Shown here in pieces: positions 57,231-64,000 of a stretch of DNA of 64,000 bases (position 1 is the stretch's first letter; each line of letters starts with the position of its first letter). Under the pieces are notes generated by a model. That model saw only the letters and a list, made by a program, of their open reading frames with translations. It made no database searches and was not told where the DNA came from. Source of the stretch: CBDFKK01 sp965248815 (GTDB taxonomy: Bacteria; Pseudomonadota; Alphaproteobacteria; SMXP01); assembly GCA_965248815.1 (NCBI GenBank), contig CBDFKK010000005.1, positions 1-64,000 on the forward strand, in the 5' to 3' direction. The translations under genes were made by a program, and so were the position numbers.

Positions 57231-58735
57231 TTACTCAGGCTGTACCGGAACCGGATGGCCGCTACCCATTGATAAGTCTATGTCCGAATCCGGAGGCAGC
57301 GACACCAATTTTCGCTTGATGTCCAAGCGCAATGCACCCTTCAGCGCCTGTTGGGCGACACTAAAGCCCCAGCGCAACGGACCAAGGCTATGACCAAGGC
57401 TATGAAGAACGTCTCTTTGGAAATCGAGCAAATCTTCGCGGTCGGATTGTTGATATCCCATTAGACCATTGTAAAAGAGGCTGCCTTCCAAAGCGACCCG
57501 CTCTTCAATGAGCTTTTGATTTAGCCAGCGCAGCAAATGCGGCACTTCGTGGCACGCCATTGTGTCATGCCGCCAATAGGGCGCGGAAGACAGATGGTCC
57601 GTCTGGGTCACCAATCCGTACTTCTTTCTTTGGTCGGGCTGTAAAACGGGCATAGCGACCATTCGCGTATTGAAGCCGCCGCCGAAAAACAGATCGGGCG
57701 GGCTCTCCTTTAGCCGTTCGAATGTTTCCCTGACGCTTTGTTCGGTCTCGCCTGGAAAACTCACGATGAGCGTTACTGCCGTTGTCAATTTGGCTTCACG
57801 GCAAAGCTGAAGCGCTTTGACATTACTTTCGACACCGGACCGCTTGTTCATATTGTCCAGGATCGTTTGACTGCCCGACTCATAACCGATGTGAACCAAC
57901 TTGCATCCCGCTTGTTTCATCAGTGCGGCGGTTCCCGGCTTTGCCAGGTCTCCAGCTCTGGCATAGCAGGTCCACTCGATTGGAGATCCAGCATCAATCA
58001 GTAGATTACAAAGCTCGTAAAGCCTCTTTGGCGGAATCGTAAACAGACTATCCATGCAATTGACGACTTTGGCGCCTTGCTTGGAGTAAATCATCCAATC
58101 GTCAAAGATCTTTTGTGCTGACTTTGTTCGAAAAACGGTATCTTCAAAAAGGAAAGGAAAGTTGCAAAATGCGCATCTATAAGGGCAACCACGAACCGAC
58201 TCGTAGTTTACGAGTTCAAACTTTTTGTTGTGATATTTTTCTGCTTGCTTCCAATCCGGCGTCGGTAGCCAATCGAGATTTTTGCTCGTGGGATTGCCAC
58301 TATAGAGCAGCGTGTTTCCGCAAACCTCGACAACTCTTCCATTCTCAGGAGGCTCAAGGTCCGTGTACCCGCTCTTGATCCAGCGTGCGATTGAGGGAAT
58401 GAGCATTTCCCCGTACCCAATGGCAACAAGATCTGCGCCCGGAACATTTGTCCATTCACTATGCAAGAGTGAGACAAGCGCGCCACCAACGACAACTTTG
58501 TTGTCTTTGCGCTTCATTTGATGGACTAAGGGGGTCAATTCGCTGTTGTCACACATGAGCGTGCTTGACATCAAAACGCAACCACACTCATCTAACAGGC
58601 GATCTCTTAACTCGCGATCAGTAAGCGCGGCATATGTCGTTGCCTCGTAGGTCAATCCTTCGTCGATAAGTGCGCCGGCCAAAACAATTTCAGTTAGCTC
58701 TGGAGAGCCAACGTAAGAGGGCGACGCATAATAAA
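57231..58735 (-). pseudogene. B12-binding/radical-SAM protein, 5' end lost to IS-B copy 4
   Basis: About 500 codons remain. The N-terminal half has the layout of a cobalamin-binding Rossmann domain (YVGSPELTEIVLAGALIDEG... and NKVVVGGALVSLL ... GADLVAIGYGE). The radical-SAM [4Fe-4S] motif is CPYRCAFCNF, followed by SAM-binding strands such as VHIGYESGSQTILDN and TLIVSFPGETE. The reading frame continues into the IS for about 70 codons but these are IS sequence. The original start codon lies beyond the IS end and has been deleted, so expression would depend on an IS-borne start. Such enzymes are usually methyltransferases or ring-forming enzymes. Confidence 0.85.
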
Positions 58736-58820
58736 GAGGTGGCTCGGGAAATCTGCACAGTTGAGATAAGTGGAATTTTGGCCTGTAGGCGGCATGATCG
58801 CCGGCAACAGGAGATCCACT

Positions 58821-59132
58821 ATGGCAAGACGACCACGTCGCAATCATACACCTGCGTTCAAGTCGAAGGTGGCCCTTGCGGCCGTTCGCGGTGAGCAGAC
58901 ATTGGGAGAACTCGCTCAGCAGTTTGATGTTCATCCTAACCAGATCAAGCAATGGAAAGATCAGCTCCTTGAGGGTGCAGCGGGTGTTTTTGGGCGGGAG
59001 GGTAAATCACCGCTGCCTGCACCCCGTGTTGATGTGAAGAGGCTCCATGCCAAGATTGGGGAGCTGACGCTTGAGAATGATTTTTTAGGCGATGCGCTCA
59101 CCAAGGCGGGATTGCCGAGCGCAAGAAAATGA
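58821..59132 (+). CDS. IS-B transposase OrfA, copy 4
   Basis: A 103-residue intact helix-turn-helix subunit after AGGAG. Carries a TTTTTTA run (59081-59087) near its end: -1 slippage there continues as FFRRCAHQGGIAERKK into the OrfB Met, so this is the probable frameshift site of IS-B. Confidence 0.9.
   Translation: MARRPRRNHTPAFKSKVALAAVRGEQTLGELAQQFDVHPNQIKQWKDQLLEGAAGVFGREGKSPLPAPRVDVKRLHAKIGELTLENDFLGDALTKAGLPSARK
59081..59087 (+). promoter_or_regulatory. TTTTTTA -1 frameshift site in IS-B
   Basis: In the orfA frame GAT TTT TTA GGC. Slipping back one base gives a frame that runs without a stop through AERKK into MIDRKHKLS of OrfB. The same site is present in all four copies. Confidence 0.7.
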
Positions 59133-59959
59133 TCGACCGCAAACATAAACTCTCGCTCAGCCGTCAGGCCAAGGCGCTCAAGATCAGCCGGGGCAGCGTC
59201 TATTATCAGCCCCGTCCCGTATCGGTCGGTGATCTGGCACTGATGCGCCGGATTGATGAATTGCATCTCGACTATCCCTTTGCAGGCAGCAGGATGCTGC
59301 AGGGACTATTGCTTGGTGAAGGATACAAGGTTGGCCGCCTGCACGTCACAACACTGATGAAGCGTATGGGGCTTGAGGCTATTTATCGCCGCCCGAACAC
59401 GTCCAAGCCTGCACCGGGCCACAAAATCTATCCCTATCTGTTGCGTAAGCTGCCGGTCACCCAACCCAATCAGGTCTGGGCGATGGATATCACCTACATT
59501 CCAATGGCACGGGGCTTTGTTTATCTGGCCGCAGTGGTTGACTGGTTCAGCCGGCGTGTCCTGTCCTGGCGGCTCTCTATCACACTGGAAGCAGACTTTT
59601 GCATTGAAGCCGTTGAAGAAGCACTGGCCCGTTACGGTAAGCCGGACATCTTCAACACCGATCAGGGCTCGCAGTTTACCTCCATCGCTTTCACACAAAT
59701 CCTGAAGGATGCTGAAATCGCCATCAGCATGGATGGCAAGGGAGCGTGGCGGGACAATGTCTTTGTTGAACGGCTGTGGCGCACGGTCAAATACGAGGAG
59801 GTCTATCTGCATGCCTATGGCAATGTTCCACAAGCCCGAGCCGCCCTCGGCAAATATTTGGTCTTTTACAACACCAAGAGACCGCATTCATCGCTTGACC
59901 GCCAGACACCCGATCAGGCTTACTTCAACGTGCTGCAACCAATCCCGGTCGCGGCATAA
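59129..59959 (+). CDS. IS-B transposase OrfB (IS3 family, DDE), copy 4
   Basis: A 276-residue intact transposase, same as copies 2 and 3, with AMDITYI, FNTDQGSQF and FVERLWRTVKYEE. ATGA overlap with orfA. Confidence 0.93.
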   Translation: MIDRKHKLSLSRQAKALKISRGSVYYQPRPVSVGDLALMRRIDELHLDYPFAGSRMLQGLLLGEGYKVGRLHVTTLMKRMGLEAIYRRPNTSKPAPGHKIYPYLLRKLPVTQPNQVWAMDITYIPMARGFVYLAAVVDWFSRRVLSWRLSITLEADFCIEAVEEALARYGKPDIFNTDQGSQFTSIAFTQILKDAEIAISMDGKGAWRDNVFVERLWRTVKYEEVYLHAYGNVPQARAALGKYLVFYNTKRPHSSLDRQTPDQAYFNVLQPIPVAA

Positions 59960-60019
59960 CAGGGGCTGAAATCCACTTATCCGCAGTCCGAAAGTTGTTC
60001 AAACAAACCGAACCACCTC

Positions 60020-60516
60020 TAGCTGTGTATACGGACGACATGCGGCGGCTACGGCCGTACGACTCTGGAGCAGGGTTTGCATTTCCTAAATTCGAACTTG
60101 AAGACTCTAAACTAATAACGGTACCCTTTGCCTTTCCTAAAGGATTTGCGCGTTTACGCATAGTTCAGGCGTTCTATCAGACATATTGGAATCAAAAGCG
60201 ATTTCGAAATAGGTATGAACTAAATTCAGCGCTATTAGATCGCTTTCGCGACAATGCGCAAACTCAGAACTTCATTCCAGCAGTTATTTTTCTGCCCGGG
60301 AAAAGTGACACTGAAGAAGACAAAGAGAGGCGTGGTTTTGTGAACGACTGGGCTAAACAAAACGGAATTCCATTTGCTGACCTCACCACGCCCATCCATT
60401 CGGCCGGAGTAGAGCAGCTTTACATCAAGAAAAACTGGCATTGGAATCCCGAAGGTCACAGAGTTGCTGCGGAAGCTCTTCATCGCTTTGTAAAGCGGGA
60501 ACTGACATCTGACTAG
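60020..60516 (+). pseudogene. SGNH/GDSL-like hydrolase, C-terminal part only
   Basis: About 165 codons remain of a larger protein. NFIPAVIFLPGKSDTEEDK resembles the central strands of SGNH hydrolases, and the end NWHWNPEGHRVAAEALHRFV carries the Asn/His-type catalytic end motif (WNPEGH) of that superfamily, as in polysaccharide O-acetyl esterases. The nucleophile part is missing. The 5' end was lost at the IS-B copy 4 junction. Not functional as it stands. Confidence 0.75.
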
Positions 60517-60569
60517 GAATGTGGCAGGCTAATTCTTGATGTTGTGTAGGAAGCTTTGTGAAATGCTGC
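60517..60569. other. Short spacer after the hydrolase remnant
   Basis: About 50 bp with no feature; the next homology begins near 60570. Confidence 0.4.
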
Positions 60570-60727
60570 AAGGAAACTTGCCAAACTAATTTCCACATCA
60601 GGGGACTTTCGTTCCCATGACATACATGAATGACGGCAAGCAATTCCTCATCATCGCCGCTGGCGGCACGTCGCCAATGTTGGACAATCAAGGAGACGCA
60701 TTGATCGCGTTTGCATTGCCGGACTAA
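60570..60727 (+). pseudogene. C-terminal fragment of a PQQ-dependent dehydrogenase
   Basis: From about 60598 the plus strand reads PHQGTFVPMTYMNDGKQF, then LIIAAGGTSPMLDNQGDALIAFALPD and a stop. This parallels the C-terminus of the intact PQQ dehydrogenase at 40596-42521 (PHQGTSVPMTYMNDGRQY ... NLGDALIAYALPN). One base is missing near 60597, and before it KETCQTN continues the match to DELWQTNLP. The rest of the gene is not present. It is a relic of a second copy. Confidence 0.85.
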
Positions 60728-60804
60728 AGCTGGAGTTCATCTGAATGCGGTCGAACCATATCATCGCTTGCGACGGTGGCTCACGATCCGCAGCGAATAT
60801 TCCT
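60728..60804. other. Region between PQQ relic and next remnant
   Basis: About 80 bp with nothing I can support. Confidence 0.35.
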
Positions 60805-60915
60805 CTAAGACATCACTCTCCCAGTCAAAGCGTCATCACTCCGTTGTAAGCTGCCGTTCTCCATCTCGAATAAGTTAGATGCCGGAGGGCAATCTTTTGC
60901 GTGAAAAACATACTC
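60805..60915 (-). pseudogene. Possible C-terminal gene remnant at IS-A' end
   Basis: From the IS-A' terminus the minus strand is open for 36 codons (EYVFHAKDCPPASNLFEMEN ...) to a TAG at 60805-60807. The composition looks protein-like but I recognise no family. It may be the tail of a gene that the IS interrupted. Confidence 0.3.
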
Positions 60916-61186
60916 TGTCCGTCGTCAGATAAATTGGAACAGATTTCGATTTGAGCAAGCTGAGTCTTTGGCTCATCTGTTGTTTCAATTTAAGCAGCGG
61001 CTTTGCGGTGTTGCAAGCGCCGGTGTTCGATTGTTTTTCGTTTAATCCTTTCTCTTTGCAATAGAATAGTTTGGCCGCGCCCGAAGTAGACGTCGGCAGG
61101 CGTGAGGTTCTTCAGGCTCTCGTGATATCGCTGGTGGTTGTAGTGGCCGACGAAGTCTTCGATCTGCGCTTCCAGGTCGCCAGGCA
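60916..61186 (-). mobile_element. IS-A' 3' fragment, cut by IS-C
   Basis: Contains the IS-A' terminus (TGTCCGTCGTCAG read inward from 60916), the non-coding tail and the last 65 codons of orfB (PGDLEAQIEDFVGHYNHQRY ... RLQHRKAAA). It matches the IS-A' at 1213-2419 rather than IS-A copy 2. It ends where IS-C starts, in the codons for PGD. Confidence 0.85.
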
Positions 61187-61239
61187 TGGACTTGCCTCAG
61201 AAGAGTGGAGAGCACTTTCTAAGCTAAACGGAGGTGCAC

Positions 61240-61527
61240 ATGACAGGCAGGAACCGAGAATTTAGCGACGAGTTTAAGCGAGAGGCCGTTCGATTGAGCT
61301 ATGAGAGCGGTCGAACGATTGATGAGATTGCGAAAGATCTTGGCGTCGGCAAATCGACGCTGTCGGCGTGGCGGCGGCGCTTTCGTGATGAGGATTTGGC
61401 CGCCGGCCCGCACGATGATCTTGAGAAAGAAAACACCCGCCTTCGGCGTGAGAATGAGATCCTTCGGCAGGAAAGGGACTTGTTAAAAAAAGCGACCGCC
61501 TTGTTCACCAAGGAGCCAAGTCGATGA
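61240..61527 (+). CDS. IS-C transposase OrfA
   Basis: A 95-residue helix-turn-helix subunit. The DNA-binding part contains RTIDEIAKDLGVGKSTLSAW, followed by a leucine-zipper-like coiled coil (LEKENTRLRRENEILRQERD). The ATG at 61240 follows GGAGG with 5-nt spacing; a GTG six bases earlier is less likely. Confidence 0.92.
   Translation: MTGRNREFSDEFKREAVRLSYESGRTIDEIAKDLGVGKSTLSAWRRRFRDEDLAAGPHDDLEKENTRLRRENEILRQERDLLKKATALFTKEPSR
61485..61492 (+). promoter_or_regulatory. A7G -1 frameshift site in IS-C
   Basis: orfA reads TTG TTA AAA AAA GCG. A -1 slip gives SDRLVHQGAKSMKFQ and joins OrfB in frame, which would produce the OrfAB fusion transposase. Confidence 0.75.
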
Positions 61528-62378
61528 AGTTTCAACTGATCGACGCGAGCAAGGCGTTTGTTTCTGTTCAGCGCGCCTGCTGTCTGCTTGGCGTCAGCCA
61601 GAGCGGTTATTACGGGTGGAAGGATCGCCCGGCGAGCCGCCGTCAGCGCGAGGACATGATCCTGCTCGCCCATATTCGAAACGCGTTCGCCTTGTCGAAC
61701 GAGACCTATGGCAGCCCGCGCATGACACGCGATTTACAAGATGAGGGATTTGAAGTTGGCCGTCGTCGTGTTGCCCGGTTGATGCGCGAGAATGGCCTGC
61801 AGGCAAGGCGCAAGCGGCGTTTCCGGCGCACGACTGATAGCTGTCACGCTTGGCCGATCGCGCCCAACCATCTTGGCGGCGACTTTAATGCCGACAAACC
61901 CAATCAAAAATGGGCTGTTGATATCAGTTATATATGGACAACCGAAGGCTGGCTCTATCTCGCTGTCGTGATGGACTTATTCTCCCGGTGGATTGTCGGC
62001 TGGGCTGTCAGCGATCGGTTGAAGCGGGACTTGGCGCTTGAAGCCCTGCGCCGGGCTGTGGCTTTGCGGCGCCCGCCGCCGGGACTGATCCATCACTCTG
62101 ATCGCGGCTCGCAATATTGCTCTATTGAGTATCGCGCTGCCCTGAAGAAAATCGGCGCCGTTGTGTCCATGTCCGGCAAAGGGAACTGTTACGACAATGC
62201 CGTCGTGGAAACTTTCTTCAAAACCATCAAATCAGAACTTGTCTGGCGAACGGTCTTCCAAACGCGCGCCCAGGCTGAAACAGAAATCGCTCAATACATT
62301 GACGGTTTTTATAACCCCGTCAGACGACATTCAGCATGCAACTATCAAAGCCCGATCCAATATGAAATGATGACCTAA
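61524..62378 (+). CDS. IS-C transposase OrfB (IS3 family, DDE)
   Basis: A 284-residue transposase. HTH_21-type region (SQSGYYGWKDRPASRRQRED) and the rve core with catalytic Asp in AVDISYI, Asp in HHSDRGSQY and Glu in NAVVETFFKTIKSEL. The C-terminal YNPVRRHSACNYQSPIQYE is typical of the IS3/IS150-like branch. ATGA overlap with orfA. Appears intact and may be active. Confidence 0.94.
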   Translation: MKFQLIDASKAFVSVQRACCLLGVSQSGYYGWKDRPASRRQREDMILLAHIRNAFALSNETYGSPRMTRDLQDEGFEVGRRRVARLMRENGLQARRKRRFRRTTDSCHAWPIAPNHLGGDFNADKPNQKWAVDISYIWTTEGWLYLAVVMDLFSRWIVGWAVSDRLKRDLALEALRRAVALRRPPPGLIHHSDRGSQYCSIEYRAALKKIGAVVSMSGKGNCYDNAVVETFFKTIKSELVWRTVFQTRAQAETEIAQYIDGFYNPVRRHSACNYQSPIQYEMMT

Positions 62379-62438
62379 ACCAAAACCGTGCTCTCCACTC
62401 AAGCGGGGCAAGTCCAATGTATGTTCTTCCTGCTCGTG

Positions 62439-63200
62439 TCACTGCAAGATTTGACTCAAAAATAGTTTCGTGCGCTCGTTTTGCGGATTGTCGAAAAATT
62501 CTTGCGGCGTGTTCTGCTCGATGATCTCGCCTTCGTCCATAAAGATGACGCGGTCGGCGACTTGGCGGGCAAATCCCATTTCGTGGGTTACAACCAGCAT
62601 GGTCATGCCTCCGGTTGCCAAATCGACCATGACTTCAAGCACTTCTTTGATCATTTCGGGATCGAGAGATGAAGTTGGCTCGTCAAACAACATGATCCGG
62701 GGCTCCATACAGAGCGAACGGGCAATCGCGGCGCGCTGTTGCTGACCGCCGGAGAGCTGACCCGGATACTTATGAGCCTGCTCAGGAATACGCACCGTTT
62801 TCAAATATTTCATGGCGCGTGTGTCGGCTTCATCTTTTGCCAATTTGAGGACCCAGATGGGGGCGAGCGTACAGTTCTCCAGTATCGTCAAATGGGGAAA
62901 CAGATTGAACTGCTGAAACACCATGCCGGTATCGCGGCGGACGGCGTCAATATTTTTGACGTTGTCGGTCAGCGTGACACCGTCGACTACGATATTGCCC
63001 CTCTGATGGTTCTCTAGCCGGTTGATGCAGCGGATGAGCGTCGACTTGCCAGATCCCGATGGTCCGCAAATGACGATGCGCTCACCGCGACGGATCGAGA
63101 GATTGATATTCTTTAAAACATGAAAATCATCAAACCATTTGTCAACGCCGGAGAGCTCGATGGCAATGCCCTCGCCGCTTGTGTTCGAGGCGTCGTTCAT
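62439..63200 (-). CDS. aapP: Amino-acid ABC transporter ATP-binding protein
   Basis: A 253-residue ABC ATPase of the polar-amino-acid type (AapP/GlnQ). Walker A is GPSGSGKST, the Q-loop is VFQQFNLFPHLT, the signature LSGGQQQRAAIARSL, Walker B IMLFDEPTSSLD and the switch His in VVTHEMGF. It drives uptake of general L-amino acids with the permease pair AapQ/AapM. Its ATG overlaps the stop of the upstream permease gene (ATGA), so they are translated together. IS-C lies 22 bp beyond the stop codon. Confidence 0.94.
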   Translation of the reverse strand: MNDASNTSGEGIAIELSGVDKWFDDFHVLKNINLSIRRGERIVICGPSGSGKSTLIRCINRLENHQRGNIVVDGVTLTDNVKNIDAVRRDTGMVFQQFNLFPHLTILENCTLAPIWVLKLAKDEADTRAMKYLKTVRIPEQAHKYPGQLSGGQQQRAAIARSLCMEPRIMLFDEPTSSLDPEMIKEVLEVMVDLATGGMTMLVVTHEMGFARQVADRVIFMDEGEIIEQNTPQEFFDNPQNERTKLFLSQILQ

Positions 63201-64000
63201 ATCGCTTGCTCCCGCGTCCCGCCCAATCGGGCTTCGAGCGCCATGCTATAGCGCGACATGGCAAAGCAGAAAATCCAAAAGACGATGCCAGTGAAAACAT
63301 AGACTTCATTGCGCAGTCCCAGCCAGTTGGGATCGGCTAAGGCCGCTTGCGCTGTCCCCAGCAAATCGAACAGGCCGATGATGGCAACCAGGGTCGTATC
63401 CTTGAACAAGGAAATGAAGCTGTTGACGATACCTGGAATTACAATGCGCAAGGCTTGCGGCAGTACGATCAAGCCCATCATTTGCCAATAACCAAAGCCG
63501 AGCGCCCGAGCCGCTTCATATTGCGCAGCCGGAATAGCCTGCAGGCCGCCTCGCACGACTTCCGCCATGTAGGCAGCTGAAAAGAGCGCCACGACAATGA
63601 GCGCGCGCAGGAGATCGTCAAGGTCGACCCCCTCCGGCAGGAAGAGCGGCAACAAGAGCTGGCCCATAAATAGAATGGTGATGAGAGGAACGCCCCGGAC
63701 AAATTCAATAAAGAGGATGCTGACAAGCCGGACCGCCGGCAGGTCCGACTGGCGGCCGAGCGCTAATAGAATGCCAATCGGTAGGGACGAGGCAATACCG
63801 ACCACACCGATGATCATGGTCAGCAGCAATCCGCCCCAACGGCTGGTTTCGACGACTTCGAGTCCCAGCCCGCCATAGAGTAGCCAAAAGGCCATCAACG
63901 GATAGGACACAGAGCCGATGAGCCAAACGCCCCGTCGGTTCATGCGATCTTTCAGAATGGGTACGAGCGCCGCAGCGAGCAAAGCCGCGACCAGCCAAAG
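63197..64000 (-). CDS. aapM: Amino-acid ABC transporter permease AapM-like, partial at window edge
   Basis: The inner-membrane subunit of the same transporter. The visible 267 codons hold several transmembrane helices and the BPD_transp_1 domain with the conserved EAA loop (YEAARALGFGYWQMMGLIVLPQAL, key part EAARALGFGYWQMMGLIVLPQ split here). It also has the FKDTTLVAIIGLFDL segment of polar-amino-acid permeases. The frame continues beyond the right edge, where the N-terminus and probably aapQ and aapJ follow. It resembles AapM rather than AapQ by the position next to the ATPase. Confidence 0.9.
   Translation of the reverse strand, partial: LWLVAALLAAALVPILKDRMNRRGVWLIGSVSYPLMAFWLLYGGLGLEVVETSRWGGLLLTMIIGVVGIASSLPIGILLALGRQSDLPAVRLVSILFIEFVRGVPLITILFMGQLLLPLFLPEGVDLDDLLRALIVVALFSAAYMAEVVRGGLQAIPAAQYEAARALGFGYWQMMGLIVLPQALRIVIPGIVNSFISLFKDTTLVAIIGLFDLLGTAQAALADPNWLGLRNEVYVFTGIVFWIFCFAMSRYSMALEARLGGTREQAI

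Larger units (their letters stand above)
58736..60019 (+). mobile_element. IS-B copy 4, complete
   Basis: A 1284-bp element, both frames intact. Flanking triplets differ (AAA left, TAG right), so there is no target duplication. It separates two divergent genes that have both lost their 5' ends, which points to a deletion at the insertion site. Confidence 0.94.
61187..62416 (+). mobile_element. IS-C, complete (IS3 family)
   Basis: A 1230-bp element with imperfect 29-bp terminal inverted repeats: both begin TGGACTTGCC and end with GAGTGGAGAGCAC. Both frames are intact. No target duplication is visible. The left flank is IS-A' and the right flank is the intergenic region after an ABC transporter gene, so one side has been rearranged. 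Confidence 0.93.

Noticed and set aside
38936..58735. Simple inversion between IS-B copies 2 and 4, explaining their missing target duplications
   Set aside because: Exchanging the flanks in silico does not produce matching 3-bp repeats at either copy, so a single clean inversion is not supported, although deletions could hide it.
58736..58952. N-terminal extension of the radical-SAM protein
   Set aside because: These codons are the antisense strand of IS-B orfA and cannot be the native N-terminus.

Overview
The window looks like a chromosome segment of an alphaproteobacterium. The best evidence is the block at 15.1-20.9 kb, where valS, a PopZ/DUF2497 protein, tolC and a pcm-like methyltransferase are all read on the minus strand, an arrangement typical of Alphaproteobacteria. 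The Aap-type amino-acid ABC transporter at the right edge, the TonB-dependent receptor and the PQQ dehydrogenase fit the same picture. I cannot name an order or genus.

The window alternates stable chromosomal blocks with zones damaged by insertion sequences. Three IS3-family elements are present and I call them IS-A, IS-B and IS-C. IS-A (about 1.5 kb) has one copy at the left edge and one complete copy inside an IS-B; a diverged relative, IS-A', survives as two truncated pieces. IS-B (1284 bp) occurs four times (7.7, 38.9, 45.6 and 58.7 kb). IS-C (1230 bp) is complete at 61.2 kb and leaves a 64-bp scrap at 1.15 kb. At least five host genes are cut by these elements: an adenylation-domain gene, a signal-peptide gene, a small PEP-CTERM gene, a B12/radical-SAM gene and an SGNH-like hydrolase gene. 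Several IS copies lack target duplications, so deletion or recombination has followed insertion.

Layout. 0-2.4 kb: nested IS mosaic. 2.4-7.6 kb: adenylation remnant, frameshifted DUF3500 gene, MDR oxidoreductase, peptide-type solute-binding protein and small genes. 7.7-10.4 kb: IS-B carrying IS-A. 10.4-15.1 kb: secreted protein, alpha/beta-hydrolase-like protein and TonB receptor. 15.1-21.2 kb: housekeeping block and tRNA-Cys. 21.2-26.2 kb: acyl/oxalyl-CoA synthetase-like ligase, ketopantoate-reductase-like protein, copper amine oxidase and YbjQ. 26.3-32.4 kb: PEP-CTERM protein, two Rieske oxygenases, two VOC proteins, an ABM-like protein and an exported SDR, which together look like an aromatic or terpenoid catabolic neighbourhood. 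32.7-37.6 kb: two tandem serralysin-like RTX metalloproteases. 38-38.6 kb: small membrane protein and tRNA-Asn. 40.6-45.2 kb: PQQ dehydrogenase, MFS transporter and amidohydrolase. 45.5-47.3 kb: two tiny PEP-CTERM genes, one split by IS-B. 47.5-52.1 kb: GNAT, rhodanese, NUDIX, dienelactone-hydrolase-like and GT87-like proteins. 52.2-53.98 kb: two PEP-CTERM genes with matching upstream elements. 54.1-56.7 kb: Tat-exported SDR and an LCCL-domain secreted protein. 57.1-60.7 kb: tRNA 3' fragment, IS-B and truncated genes. 60.9-62.4 kb: IS-A' scrap and IS-C. 62.4-64 kb: AapP and AapM.

The most unusual observations are: a 21-bp segment in the IS-A leader that is inverted between two copies and carries the Shine-Dalgarno sequence of the transposase orfA; the shared regulatory layout of the two PEP-CTERM genes (a 17-bp motif exactly 81 bp upstream of a sigma-54-like promoter); an exported VOC-fold protein ending in a haem-c-type CTSCH motif; and a secreted protein combining four cysteine repeats with an LCCL domain.
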